From Deinococcus malanensis (GTDB lineage: Bacteria; Deinococcota; Deinococci; Deinococcales; Deinococcaceae), in the NCBI RefSeq assembly GCF_014647655.1, contig NZ_BMPP01000009.1, positions 114,427 to 178,426 of the forward strand: a DNA stretch of 64,000 bases, written 5' to 3'. The notes beneath the pieces were generated by a model. That model was given only the letters and a program-made list of their open reading frames with translations. It was not told the DNA's origin and searched no databases. Both the position numbers and the translations under genes were made by a program. This document shows, piece by piece, positions 30,613 to 40,320 of this stretch. Numbering within the stretch: the stretch's first letter is position 1; each line of letters begins with the position of its first letter.

Positions 30613-31548
30613 TCATTCGCGCGCCGCGTCGATCAGCGCCTGGGCCCCCTGGCCCAGCATGTCGCCGGCCAGTTCCGCGCCAATATCGGCGCATTCCGTG
30701 GGGTCGCCAATGCTGGTGGCGCGGATGACCTTGCTGCCGTCCAGGGCACCCACCCAGCCTTCCAGGGTCAGCACGCCGCCCTTGATGCTGGCGTGCGCGC
30801 CTACCGGGGCCATGCACCCGGCGCCCAGTCCCGCCAGAAACTCGCGCTCGGCGGTGATGCGGTCGTCGGTGCCGTGGTCGTGAATGGCGTAGGCCACCTC
30901 GATGGTCAGGTCGTTCTCGGGACCAGAACGGGTCTCCAGCGCCAGGGCTCCCTGTCCGGGAGCCGGCAGCAGGATGTCAGGCTCGACAAACTCGTCAATA
31001 CGGTGGCGCATCTCGGTGCGGATCAGCCCGGCCGCCGCCAGGATGATTGCGTCGTACTCGTCGCCGGCCAGGGCCGCAAGCCGGGTGTCGATGTTGCCAC
31101 GCAGATCGATCACCTGCAGGTCCGGGCGGTAGGCCCGCAGGAAGGCCTTGCGGCGCACGCTGCTGGTGCCCACCCGGGCGCCCTGCGGCAGGTCCGCGAG
31201 GCGCTTCATGCCTTCCTTGCCGATCAGGACGTCGCGGGCGTCCACGCGCTTGGGAATGCTGGCCACCTCCAGCCCCTCGGGCTGCTCGGTCGGAAGATCC
31301 TTGAGGCTGTGTACGGCGATGTCAATCCGTTTCTGCAGCAGGGCGTCCTCGATCTCCTTGACCCAGAACCCCTTGTCACCCTTCTGAGCCATTGTTTCCA
31401 GACTTTCGCGGTTTCGGTCGCCTTTTGTGCTGATGGTCTGAATCCGGAAGTCCGTGTCGGGCCATTCCTCCTTCAGGCGGGCGACCACCCACCGGGTCTG
31501 AGCGAGCGCGAGAGTCGAACCGCGCGTCCCTACCGTCACCGTACGCAT
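30613..31548 (-). CDS. hemC: porphobilinogen deaminase (hydroxymethylbilane synthase)
   Basis: 311 residues. Builds hydroxymethylbilane from four porphobilinogens in heme synthesis. [13 protein letters not shown] opens the protein; catalytic Asp84 is in HSLKDLP; the dipyrromethane cofactor Cys245 is in [18 protein letters not shown] box only 9 nt before the ATG implies a leaderless or near leaderless mRNA, common in Deinococcus. It is divergent from coaBC. Confidence 0.96.
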   Translation of the reverse strand: MRTVTVGTRGSTLALAQTRWVVARLKEEWPDTDFRIQTISTKGDRNRESLETMAQKGDKGFWVKEIEDALLQKRIDIAVHSLKDLPTEQPEGLEVASIPKRVDARDVLIGKEGMKRLADLPQGARVGTSSVRRKAFLRAYRPDLQVIDLRGNIDTRLAALAGDEYDAIILAAAGLIRTEMRHRIDEFVEPDILLPAPGQGALALETRSGPENDLTIEVAYAIHDHGTDDRITAEREFLAGLGAGCMAPVGAHASIKGGVLTLEGWVGALDGSKVIRATSIGDPTECADIGAELAGDMLGQGAQALIDAARE

Positions 31549-31557
31549 AACCCGCGC

Positions 31558-31563
31558 AGTATA
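31558..31563 (-). promoter_or_regulatory. -10 box of hemC, leaderless
   Basis: TATACT on the minus strand, 9 nt before the hemC ATG. No good -35 is seen 17 nt further up. Confidence 0.45.
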
Positions 31564-31733
31564 CCTGTGCAGAGGGCTGAGGCACGCGGACGCTTTTCCC
31601 GTACCGGGTCACCACACCCTGCAACGCTTGCAGCACAGCGTTGCGCGGATTTGAGCGTGTCCCGCAGCCGGAAGCATGAAGGAGTACCGGGCCGGATCAC
31701 GGCGTCTGTGCGAGGCCGTCTTACACTGTCCGG

Positions 31734-32975
31734 GTGACTCTTGAGCAAGCTCAGGCCCCGGCCATAAAGACCGTGCTGGTAATCGTGGGAGGCAGCATGG
31801 CAGCGGTGAAGGCGCCTTCCGTGCTGCGCCGACTGCGGGAAGGGGGCGTTCAGGTGCAGGTGATTGCCACCCGCGCCTCGCTGGCCTTTATCACTGAGCT
31901 CAGCCTGGCCACTGCGGCCGATGGGCCCGTGGCCACCGATCAGACCTGGTTTGCCGCGCGCCCGGACGCCCAGCACCTCACACTTGCCCGGGCCGACGCC
32001 GTGGTGATCGTGGGCGCGTCCGCCGAGCTGATGGCTGGGGCGGCGGGCGGGCACGCCGCCGACCTGGCGCTGGCCACCCTGCTCAGTGTGACGGGGGCGG
32101 TGCTGTGGGTTCCGGCCATGAACGAACGGATGTGGCGCCACCCGGCGGTGCAGGGCAATGCCGACCGTCTGCGCGAATGGGGCCACCACTTCCTTGGCCC
32201 AGAGACGGGTGCTTTCGGAACGCGTGGGGAGGGCAGTGGGGTGGGCCGCATGGCGGAACCTGAAGACATCGCTGCAGCCACCCTGGCCCTGCTCGCCCCT
32301 CCCCGGGCGGCCAGACAGGACCTGGCAGGTGTCAAGGTCGTGGTCTCTGCCGGACCCACCCGCGAATACCTTGACCCGGTGCGCTTTATCAGCAATCCCA
32401 GCAGCGGCAAGATGGGCTTTGCTGTGGCCGAGGAAGCCCGGGACCGTGGCGCGCAGGTGACCCTCGTGACCGGTCCGGTCGCCCTTCCCGATCCTGTGGG
32501 GATGGACGTGGTGCGCATCGAAAGCGCTCTGGAACTGCGTGACGCTGTCGTGAGGGCGGCAGGTGAGGCAGACCTCGTGGTCATGACCGCCGCTGTGGCC
32601 GACTACCGGGCAGCCAGCGCGGCCACCGAGAAACAGGCCAAGGTGGCGGGCGACGTGACCATTCACCTGACTCCCAACCCGGACATCCTGGCCGAGCTGG
32701 GCCGCGACAAGGGCAGGCGTGTCCTGATCGGCTTTGCCATGGAGACGCATGCCGGGGTCGAGCGGGCAGCCCTGAAGGCGCAGCGCAAGAATGCGAATTT
32801 CATCCTGCTCAATTACCCCACCCGCGCGGGCACCGCGTTTGGCGGCGACAACAATGAAGTCACGCTGGTGCGCCCCGACGGCACCTCACAGGCCTGGCCC
32901 CGCCTGAGCAAGCGGGAGGTGGCCCGGCGGCTTCTGGACGAGGCTCGGCCACTGCTTCCCGTCCTCAGTCATTGA
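31734..32975 (+). CDS. coaBC: phosphopantothenoylcysteine synthetase/decarboxylase
   Basis: Bifunctional coenzyme A enzyme, 413 residues. CoaC part (1-195): FMN-binding [18 protein letters not shown], the decarboxylase PAMNERMW in place of PAMN, and GRMAEP. CoaB part: [37 protein letters not shown], and KNPD-like [12 protein letters not shown] followed by GFAMET. The start is GTG at 31734, directly matching the family. The usual catalytic His of the CoaC N-domain cannot be placed by eye ([10 protein letters not shown] is the glycine loop). Confidence 0.9.
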   Translation: MTLEQAQAPAIKTVLVIVGGSMAAVKAPSVLRRLREGGVQVQVIATRASLAFITELSLATAADGPVATDQTWFAARPDAQHLTLARADAVVIVGASAELMAGAAGGHAADLALATLLSVTGAVLWVPAMNERMWRHPAVQGNADRLREWGHHFLGPETGAFGTRGEGSGVGRMAEPEDIAAATLALLAPPRAARQDLAGVKVVVSAGPTREYLDPVRFISNPSSGKMGFAVAEEARDRGAQVTLVTGPVALPDPVGMDVVRIESALELRDAVVRAAGEADLVVMTAAVADYRAASAATEKQAKVAGDVTIHLTPNPDILAELGRDKGRRVLIGFAMETHAGVERAALKAQRKNANFILLNYPTRAGTAFGGDNNEVTLVRPDGTSQAWPRLSKREVARRLLDEARPLLPVLSH

Positions 32976-33006
32976 ATTATTCACTGCATATACATAATAT
33001 TGGAAG
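32970..33006. promoter_or_regulatory. AT-rich leader with ArgR-like half sites
   Basis: TGAATTATTCA (32973-32983; a 5-bp inverted repeat with 1-nt centre) followed by CATATACATAAT, in an otherwise GC-rich context, immediately before argR. ARG boxes contain TGAAT/ATTCA, but their usual spacing is larger, so autoregulation here is a suggestion. Confidence 0.4.
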
Positions 33007-33480
33007 GTGGTCAGCAAGGAACTCAGCAAAGAGCAGCGGCAGAAACGTATTCAGGACATTATCGCCCGGGAGAGCATCAGCACCCAGGGCGAGCTTGTCG
33101 AGCGCCTGCGTGCCGACAACATCCAGGTCACGCAGGCCACCATCAGCCGCGACATCAACGAACTTAGGCTGGTGCGCCTGCCTATCGGCAAGGGCCGTCA
33201 CCGCTACGCCCTGGCCCAGATGACGGGCCACACCGACGTCGAAGAGGAGCTCGGGCGCCTGTTCCAGAATTTCGTGCACGATGTGGACCGTGGTGAGAAC
33301 ATGCTGGTCATCCGCACGGCCGACGGGCACGCCACCGGTGTGGCCCTGCTGCTCGACCGCCTGCGCCGTGACGATATCGTGGGCACCCTGGCCGGCGAGG
33401 ACACCATTTTCGTGGTGGCGCGCACCACCCTGGAAGCTGAAGCCCTGATGGAGGAATTCCACGCCCTGATGCTCGGATAG
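33007..33480 (+). CDS. argR: arginine repressor
   Basis: 157 residues from GTG 33007 after TTGGAAG. Winged-helix domain at 1-75 ([43 protein letters not shown]), hinge, and the C-terminal hexamerisation and arginine-binding domain ([32 protein letters not shown]), where Asp in the GEDT/I loop contacts arginine. It controls arginine synthesis and breakdown genes. Upstream AT-rich half sites suggest it represses itself. Confidence 0.93.
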   Translation: MVSKELSKEQRQKRIQDIIARESISTQGELVERLRADNIQVTQATISRDINELRLVRLPIGKGRHRYALAQMTGHTDVEEELGRLFQNFVHDVDRGENMLVIRTADGHATGVALLLDRLRRDDIVGTLAGEDTIFVVARTTLEAEALMEEFHALMLG

Positions 33481-33558
33481 GCCGGGATGTGAGCAGGCCG
33501 CCGGAAACCCTCTCCCGCGGCCTGCACTGTTGGTTCAGACGGTGGGTACAGGCGCCTG

Positions 33559-35145
33559 TTACGGGACGTCGTCCTCGTCCAGCACTGGCACGTTGCCGAC
33601 CGGCAGCACCACGTGCGCCGTGGTGCCCTGGCCCAGGGTGCTTTCCAGCCAGATGCGCCCACCGTGGGCGTCCACGATGCCCTTGGCAATGCTCAGCCCC
33701 AGCCCGGCGCCGCCCTGATCGCGGCTGCGGCTGTCCTCCAGGCGGTAGAAGCGGTCGAAGAGACGCTCCAGTTGATCCTCTGGAATGCCCGGGCCATCGT
33801 CCTGTACCCGCAGATGAACCTGGGCTCCGTCCTCCTCCAGACTGCTGCGCAGCGTCACGGTCCGCGCCCCGGCTTTCAGCGCGTTGCCGACCAGATTGAT
33901 GACCACCTGCCTTAGCCGGTCCGGATCTCCCTCGAAGGGCACGTCCTGGCCAGCCACTTCCAGGGTGGTCTGCTGCGCCTGCGCCAGCGGAGCCAGTTCC
34001 CGGGAGATCTCACCAAGAAACAGGCTGGAGAAAATAGGCGCCCTGTTCAGCACCAGGGCTCCACTGTCCGAGCGGGCCAGCTGCAACAGGCTGGCGATCA
34101 GGTTGGTCAGGCGCTCGGATTCGCTCTGGATAATCCGGAGGCTTTCGGCCTGCTGCCCCGTGGGGTTGGTGCGCCGCAGCAGATAACTCGCGTGGCCGCT
34201 GATGGCGGTCACCGGCGTACGCAGCTCATGGCTGGCGTCGCTGGTAAAGCGCCGCTGCGATTCGAAGCTCTGCTCCAGGCGGCCCAGCATCCCGTTGAGC
34301 GCCTGCGCCAGGGCCTGGACCTCATCGTCGGTCTGCGGTTCCGGAACCCGCTCGCCGAGGTTCTGACCACCGATCCGTTCCGCCGCGCGCTGAACCTGCC
34401 TCAGGGGACTCAGGGCCTGCCCGGCCAGCAGGTAGGCTCCGGTGCCGGCCGAGGCCAGTCCAGCCAGGAACAGCAGCATGATCACGCTGCGGAGCTGGGC
34501 CAGGGTATCGGTGATCTCGTCGAGGCTCCGGCCGACATAGGTCACCGCCAGCGTCTGGCTGCTGTCCTCTGGACTGCCCAGCGGCGCCGGATGCAACTGA
34601 ACCGGCTCCAGCCGTACCAGAACCCGCATCAGGGTCGGGGCTTTCTTGAACGTCTCCTTGACCTGCAGGTTCATCAGCAGCCGCCTGTCCGGGGCCTCGA
34701 TCAGCCGGGTGAGCGCCTGATCGTCCAGGCGGATGGGCTGCATGGGGTCAATGGCAATGACTTGGCGGCTGGCATTCATCAGGGCCCGCAGAAAGTTCAG
34801 CAACCGGGTGCGCTCCGGGGCCGTGCGCGCCACCTGCAACTCGGTGGTCAGGCCCTGCAGATCGTAGAACGACAGTTCCTCGACCTGAATGGACGAGGAT
34901 GGAAACTGGTAGCGCAGAATGATGGGCTGGCCGCTGGCGTCCCGGACCACCGGAGCGTCGGCATTGCCCAGGTTCAGGGCCGAGGCCACCGCCGTGAAGC
35001 TGCTGTAGGTGTCCTGCAACTCGCGGTCCAGGCCCCGGATCAAGCTGGTGCGCATCATATACAGCGCCGCGACGGCCACCACGGTCAGCAGCACCGCCAG
35101 CAGCGCTGTATAGAACAGCGTCAGGCGCCAGCGCAGGCTTACCAC
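33559..35145 (-). CDS. sensor histidine kinase, partner of DrrA-like regulator
   Basis: 528 residues. Membrane helix 1 at 10-30, an extracytoplasmic sensor domain (about 31-218), helix 2 at 221-242, a HAMP linker at 243-295, then HisKA with the phosphorylated His306 in [13 protein letters not shown]. The ATPase domain shows the N box [31 protein letters not shown] and [13 protein letters not shown] at 35145 has GGAG 5 nt upstream. It is downstream of the response regulator with a gap of 103 bp. Confidence 0.92.
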   Translation of the reverse strand: MVSLRWRLTLFYTALLAVLLTVVAVAALYMMRTSLIRGLDRELQDTYSSFTAVASALNLGNADAPVVRDASGQPIILRYQFPSSSIQVEELSFYDLQGLTTELQVARTAPERTRLLNFLRALMNASRQVIAIDPMQPIRLDDQALTRLIEAPDRRLLMNLQVKETFKKAPTLMRVLVRLEPVQLHPAPLGSPEDSSQTLAVTYVGRSLDEITDTLAQLRSVIMLLFLAGLASAGTGAYLLAGQALSPLRQVQRAAERIGGQNLGERVPEPQTDDEVQALAQALNGMLGRLEQSFESQRRFTSDASHELRTPVTAISGHASYLLRRTNPTGQQAESLRIIQSESERLTNLIASLLQLARSDSGALVLNRAPIFSSLFLGEISRELAPLAQAQQTTLEVAGQDVPFEGDPDRLRQVVINLVGNALKAGARTVTLRSSLEEDGAQVHLRVQDDGPGIPEDQLERLFDRFYRLEDSRSRDQGGAGLGLSIAKGIVDAHGGRIWLESTLGQGTTAHVVLPVGNVPVLDEDDVP

Positions 35146-35248
35146 GACAACTCCAGCATGTGCGAGAAGATAGTGCTTTCAGGCGCAGCGCGGCGCACAT
35201 GGTCCCGCCCTGAGTGCTTACAGGGCAGGACCCACCGGAGCCTCATGC

Positions 35249-35926
<678 letters not shown>

Positions 35927-36045
35927 GACCGCCAGTGTATGAAGCGTTCTCATGAGAAGCCGTCCGCGGGGCTTAATCCAAATTCATGGCCGTCATGTGC
36001 CGCAAACCTTCTGGGCCCTCAAGTCGCTTCAGAAAAACCGGCCGC

Positions 36046-36630
36046 TCAGGCGGTGCGGCGGGCAGGCAGAGGAATCAGGGTATGGGCCATGCAATCCTGC
36101 CCGAAGCCCTGTAATTCCAGCCTGCGCTGCGCTCCGCCCTGCTGTGCGGGCTCAAGACGCCGCAGCACACCGCCACAGGCCAGCGTTTCCCCAGGTTGGC
36201 TGGCTTCGCACAGGCGGCGCGCATAGTTGACCGGTAGGCCGTAGGCACTGGGCTGCCCTCCCACGACGCCGGTAATCACTTCCCCCACCGCTACGCCGGC
36301 CCGCAACTGCAGCGGCAATCCCAGCATTTCGGCCAGACCGATCCGGGCTGCACGTTCATGGGCCTGCAGCGCCGCCCGGGCCGCATGGGCGGTCCGGTCA
36401 GCCGGCCAGAGCGCCAGCACGGCGTCACCCTGATGTTGCAGCACCTCGCCGCCTGAGGCCTCGAAACTGAGAATCATCACCTGCACGAATTCGGTCATCA
36501 GGGCCATGTAATGCGATAGGGGCAAACGGTGCGCGATGACCGTACTGCCAACCAGATCCACCATCACCAGGCAGGCCTGAATACTTTCCAGTTCCTGGGG
36601 TGCAGGGAGGGGCAGCAGCAGTTCACGCAT
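36046..36630 (-). CDS. class III adenylate/guanylate cyclase domain protein
   Basis: 194 residues from ATG 36630. The whole protein is one nucleotidyl cyclase catalytic domain without sensor: [14 protein letters not shown] (metal Asp25), [15 protein letters not shown] (metal Asp69), [13 protein letters not shown], and [18 protein letters not shown], which holds the transition-state region. AAAGG lies just upstream. If active it makes cAMP or cGMP in the cytosol; loss of a regulatory domain means control must be transcriptional or through a partner. Confidence 0.8.
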   Translation of the reverse strand: MRELLLPLPAPQELESIQACLVMVDLVGSTVIAHRLPLSHYMALMTEFVQVMILSFEASGGEVLQHQGDAVLALWPADRTAHAARAALQAHERAARIGLAEMLGLPLQLRAGVAVGEVITGVVGGQPSAYGLPVNYARRLCEASQPGETLACGGVLRRLEPAQQGGAQRRLELQGFGQDCMAHTLIPLPARRTA

Positions 36631-36704
36631 GGATACCTTTATCTTATCTGAATCCAGAGACAAATAAAACTCTGCTTACCGTCGTTACCGGCATTCCTCG
36701 GTTT

Positions 36705-37151
36705 TCAGTCGAGTAGGAAACCATGAAGTGGAGCTGTAGTACGGAAACTGACCCAGTCCCCGGGCTGCAGTTCGGGCAGGGGCGCGAAGGCGGCCAGGAC
36801 CAGCGGTATACGGGCCTGCACCACGCACACCTGCCGCGACACGGTCACCACCTGGCCTTGTCCTTCCAGCGCAGAGACCCCCAGCAAGACAAGCTTTTCC
36901 TCCTGGTTCCCGGGCAGCGCCACCAGGGCGCCGGACTCCAGCACGCCGTGCACGATGACCTGTGCAGGTCCAGCTTTGGCGGCGTAGGGGCCGTTACGGT
37001 CGAACAGGTACAGGACCCGGCCGCCGGCGGCAAACTCCATCAAGGGGCTGCCCTCGCGCTGGGGGTATAGCGTTCCCTGAGCGGCATATTCCGCAAAACG
37101 CGCCGTGAACTCGCCTTCGGAATTTTCCAGTGTCAAGCCAGCCCTCCACAC
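36705..37151 (-). CDS. hypothetical protein
   Basis: 148 residues from GTG 37151. A mainly beta protein; [41 protein letters not shown] and [19 protein letters not shown] are readable. No family recognised. It lies 8 bp after the next gene upstream, as part of a run ubiA-hypothetical-this gene on the minus strand, hence probably one operon. Confidence 0.6.
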   Translation of the reverse strand: MWRAGLTLENSEGEFTARFAEYAAQGTLYPQREGSPLMEFAAGGRVLYLFDRNGPYAAKAGPAQVIVHGVLESGALVALPGNQEEKLVLLGVSALEGQGQVVTVSRQVCVVQARIPLVLAAFAPLPELQPGDWVSFRTTAPLHGFLLD

Positions 37152-37158
37152 GCGCGCA

Positions 37159-37485
37159 TCATGGGGATTCTAGCGGTCCATCATCGCCCAGTATGTCCGT
37201 CCCCAGCCAAGCCAGGGTGGGGCGCGGTACTCCCGCAGCGTCCAGCACCGGATCGGCCCGCTCCAGGGCAAAGGTGCCTTCTACCTCCCGCAGCACATGA
37301 ATCAGGGTCAGGCCCAGCAGACGTTCCAGGACGGCCCAGGCCAGGCTGCCGGGCTGATGGCCGTCCCGGGCACGGGCCAGCAGGGTCGCGGCCCACCGCT
37401 CGTCGCCCAGGGTAAACGCCTCCATGGCCTCAGCCGGCACCAGGGCCCTGAGGTCCGGCAGATACCTCAGGTCAGCGTCCGCCAC
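37159..37485 (-). CDS. hypothetical helical protein
   Basis: 108 residues from GTG 37485, the only start that clears the ubiA coding end; it overlaps the ubiA stop by 19 bp. Helical N-terminal half ([45 protein letters not shown]), acidic end ([15 protein letters not shown]). No family recognised. Its overlap with ubiA on one side and 7 bp gap on the other make coexpression with both neighbours likely. Confidence 0.55.
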   Translation of the reverse strand: MADADLRYLPDLRALVPAEAMEAFTLGDERWAATLLARARDGHQPGSLAWAVLERLLGLTLIHVLREVEGTFALERADPVLDAAGVPRPTLAWLGTDILGDDGPLESP

Positions 37486-38351
37486 GCCACATCCACGATC
37501 ACCCCGGCCAGCATGGTCAGTGCCAGCCACATGTTGGCGTCGAAAAAAGCCACATTTGCGCGGGTCAGGTCCTGCGGGTTCACGATGCGGTGCTCGTACA
37601 GCAGGATGGCCCCCATAGCCAGGGCCGCTAGGAAGTACCAGGCGCTGGCGCCAGTCACCACGCCCACCAGCAGCAGCAGCGCAAAGGTCAATGCATGGCT
37701 GGCCGCCGCGATCTGCAGGGCGCGCGCGATCCCAAAGCGGACCGGAATGCTTCTGATCCCATTCCTGACATCGAAATCGTGGTCCATGGTCGCGTAGATC
37801 ACGTCCAGGCCGATCATCCAGAAGATCACCACAGCCCATAAAGCCCAGGCCCCAGGGGCGAACTCGCCGGTCACGGCGATCCAGCCCCCGGCCGCCGCTG
37901 CACCGTCGGTGATGCCCAGCCAGGCATGACATAGCCACGTGAAGCGCTTGGTGTACGGGTAGCCGATCAGGAAGACGACCGCCAGGGGCATCAGGGCCAG
38001 ACAGAGCGGATTAAGCTGCGCGGCCGCCAGAGCCATCACCACCAGGCTCACCCCGACCAGCACCCAGGCCTGCGCTGGGCTCACTTTGCCAGCAGGCACT
38101 TCCCGCCCTGCCGTGCGGGGATTTCTTGCATCGATATAGCGGTCAATGACCCGGTTGGCGCCCATTGCAGCAGTGCGGGCAGCGGCCATGGCCAGCGTGA
38201 CCCACAGCAGCGTGTGCCAGCCTGGCCAGCCGTTTCCGCTGCTTTGCATGCTGGCCAGCAGCATTCCGGCGTAGGCGAACGGCAGCGCAAACACGGTGTG
38301 TTCGAACTTCACCAGATCCAGATAAGTTTTCAAACTCGGGGCGGCACTCAT
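37467..38351 (-). CDS. mqnP: UbiA-family prenyltransferase, MqnP-like
   Basis: 294 residues from ATG 38351. About eight membrane helices. The first Asp-rich motif reads [15 protein letters not shown] and the second [16 protein letters not shown]; both bind the prenyl diphosphate through magnesium. The aromatic substrate pocket group is of the 4-hydroxybenzoate/MqnP type. Deinococcus makes menaquinone by the futalosine route, so prenylation of a dihydroxynaphthoate precursor is the likely role; the sequence alone cannot exclude another aromatic. Upstream in-frame codons are the antisense of tRNA-Pro and were rejected. Confidence 0.85.
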   Translation of the reverse strand: MSAAPSLKTYLDLVKFEHTVFALPFAYAGMLLASMQSSGNGWPGWHTLLWVTLAMAAARTAAMGANRVIDRYIDARNPRTAGREVPAGKVSPAQAWVLVGVSLVVMALAAAQLNPLCLALMPLAVVFLIGYPYTKRFTWLCHAWLGITDGAAAAGGWIAVTGEFAPGAWALWAVVIFWMIGLDVIYATMDHDFDVRNGIRSIPVRFGIARALQIAAASHALTFALLLLVGVVTGASAWYFLAALAMGAILLYEHRIVNPQDLTRANVAFFDANMWLALTMLAGVIVDVAWRTLT

Positions 38352-38427
38352 CAATGGGCCAGCATACGCCTGATCACCTAGGCGACTGCCCTGGAAGTCT
38401 GCTATAGTTCCGGACGCGCGTGTGTAG

Positions 38428-38505
<78 letters not shown>

Positions 38506-38535
38506 GATTGCCCCATGGGCAGCGCACGCGCATTA

Positions 38536-38610
<75 letters not shown>

Positions 38611-38618
38611 GAATAAGA

Positions 38619-38648
38619 AAGACCTCCCCAAAGGAGGTCTTTTTTTGT
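38619..38648 (+). terminator. terminator of the Pro-Gly tRNA unit
   Basis: AAGACCTCC/GGAGGTCTT, 5-nt loop, then seven T. Confidence 0.92.
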
Positions 38649-39022
38649 TGACGGTCAATAGTGTCTGGAGGGGCTTCATCAACCGCCAGCGCACACGAAA
38701 TCCTGGGGAGGGTCAAAGTTGCTGATCTGTGCGTTGATCCGTATCGGCGACGGTCAAAAAGCTCCCCTCAGAGGGATACTTTCGGCGTCAGGACTGCTAC
38801 CGACTTACGCTCAGATCAGTAGTCAGACGCACTTTCACCTGCAAGCTGAGCCGGGTCTTCACCTGCCCCACCGTACCTCAGGACCCATAAGGAAGAAGAG
38901 TCCTGACCTGACGCTTGTCCTTCCGATGCTGCATGAAGTCTTGTTCACTAGCAGGCAAAGCCTGGTTACGGATGTTTTTTACTCTGGGCAGTTTGGCGCA
39001 GTGCAGCCCAGGTCTGGCGTGT
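38649..39022. other. gene-poor left flank of island
   Basis: Nearly 400 bp without a credible gene. A 120-codon plus-strand frame (38719-39081) is open but runs through the tRNA-Arg promoter into the tRNA half and has no ribosome-binding site, so I do not count it. Confidence 0.45.
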
Positions 39023-39028
39023 TATATT
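39023..39028 (+). promoter_or_regulatory. -10 box of orphan tRNA-Arg half
   Basis: TATATT, ending 44 nt before the tRNA half, the same distance as TATAGT from the intact tRNA-Arg at 56916. It probably is the host's original tRNA-Arg promoter. Confidence 0.55.
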
Positions 39029-39071
39029 TCTCAGGCCGAAAGGGACGTTCAACACGGCCAAAATCCCACGT

Positions 39072-39114
39072 GCGCCCTTAGCTCAGTTGGATAGAGCAAC
39101 CGCCTTCTAAGCGG
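39072..39114 (+). pseudogene. 5' half of tRNA-Arg (TCT), attL
   Basis: Matches the intact tRNA-Arg at 56916 from the first base to the anticodon stem with one change (T for C at 39087) and ends after GCGG, where the element sequence begins. The last 27 bases (39088-39114) equal 56932-56958. The original tRNA has been split by integration near the anticodon loop. Confidence 0.85.
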
Positions 39115-39132
39115 GACCTCTGTCCTTTTTTT
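39114..39132 (+). terminator. terminator at the left junction
   Basis: GGAC/GTCC with loop CTCT, then seven T, starting at the last base of the orphan tRNA half. Short stem but strong T run. Confidence 0.6.
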
Positions 39133-39600
39133 GGTTCTTCGGCACGTTCTTTTCAATACTGTGAAAACACTGCAGTGATCGTCCAGTACATGTTTTAGTA
39201 GTAATTCTTTACAGTATAAAAACCGCCGGGCCCGTATTGATCGATTTTAGGCAGATCAGAGCTTTGCCGGAGCAATGGCCGACGTTTGGCCAACGCCAGC
39301 CATCAGAAAACCTCGTTGCAGAGGAACAATACTAACTTTTACTACTAGGTTGCCACACTCCCATCTGCGTGGGAAATGCGGGGCGACTTCCTCGTATACA
39401 TCAACATCAGTGATGGGGTTTAATGAGTGCTGACCCTAGCAGTTAGTGATGACCACATGGCGCCGTACTCTAGTCCCACCCAACCGCCGGGACTAGAAAG
39501 CCCGGATAATTCCAGGTCCCTGCTAATCCTCTCGACTTATTAACAACATAGGGTGGGCCTGAGGCTGGCGCTCATAACAACTTTCAATCAGGATGGAGTT
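39133..39600. other. non-coding left end of the element
   Basis: No gene. Contains the arm-site repeat, and TTTTAGTAGTAA (39193-39204) and TTTTACTACTAG (39337-39348), related 12-mers in opposite orientation; another copy TTTTACTACTAA is at 49021. They may be accessory recombination sites. Confidence 0.45.
39275..39294 (+). repeat. putative integrase arm site, left
   Basis: TGGCCGACG followed by TTTGGCCAACG, identical in 19 of 20 positions to 56821-56840 at the other end and in the same orientation. About 160 bp inside the left junction. Confidence 0.6.
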
Positions 39601-40023
39601 ATGCCTTCAAAAGCAGCTCTTGCTCGCACGTACGACCTGCTCGCACTGCAAGAAAACCTTGAAGTTGTTGCGGGTCCTTTCATAGGCGGTCTCGTCTGTA
39701 TCGAACGTCGCAACCAACCCTGGCGTATCGATACCATCACCACCATTACCCCCTTGAGCATCACTACAGCGGGCGGGTACAGCTATGACACGGCCACGGG
39801 CCGGCCTCTGTTTGACACTAAAGAATTCTGGCTGCACCCGTTGACTCCGGAGAACCTCGCGTACCTCATCCTCGCTGAAGGGCTCCGTGTTGCAGCAACC
39901 CTGAAACCAAGCACGCTCACGCCGGAAGAACGCTCCGAGCTGATGCCAGTTGCGCAGAGCTTAATCCGGGTCTACAACCGGCTGCGTGAAGGCAGTCAGC
40001 ACCGCTTGCGGGAACGCTCTTGA
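39601..40023 (+). CDS. hypothetical protein
   Basis: 140 residues from ATG 39601, with AGGATGGAG just upstream; an earlier GTG at 39553 is in frame. No family recognised. Readable parts: an opening SKAALARTYDLLALQEN, a beta segment VVAGPFIGGLVCIERR, an aromatic part GYSYDTATGRPLFDTKEFWLH, and a helical basic end SLIRVYNRLREGSQHRLRERS. First gene of the element. Confidence 0.6.
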   Translation: MPSKAALARTYDLLALQENLEVVAGPFIGGLVCIERRNQPWRIDTITTITPLSITTAGGYSYDTATGRPLFDTKEFWLHPLTPENLAYLILAEGLRVAATLKPSTLTPEERSELMPVAQSLIRVYNRLREGSQHRLRERS

Positions 40024-40133
40024 GCGGGGCATCAGGAGTTGCCCGGGGCGCCCGCTAAAGCGATCATTCTTAGCCATGGAGCTTGGCTGAGACCAGCCCG
40101 CCACCACAGCCCCGACGGTCTTTACTGAGAAGG

Positions 40134-40183
40134 GGCTGGGTTATCCATCCCACCCTTTCGAGGGTGGGATGGATAACCCAGCC
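40134..40183. repeat. perfect 23-bp inverted repeat with TTCG loop
   Basis: GGCTGGGTTATCCATCC continues to a 23-nt arm (40134-40156), 4-nt TTCG, and the exact inverse (40161-40183). A second small hairpin CCGCCC/GGGCGG follows at once (40182-40196). No T run, so it is not a classical terminator; it may be the left end of the TnpB element. Confidence 0.7.
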
Positions 40184-40257
40184 GCCCGAAGGGCGGAGTG
40201 CTGATGCTTATGTCTGAGGCGAAAGCGCCGCCGCGTGGTATGCTGGAACAGCAAAAA

Positions 40258-40290
<33 letters not shown>

Positions 40291-40320
40291 CGGCGACACC
40301 TTACAGGGAGGTGAACGCAC

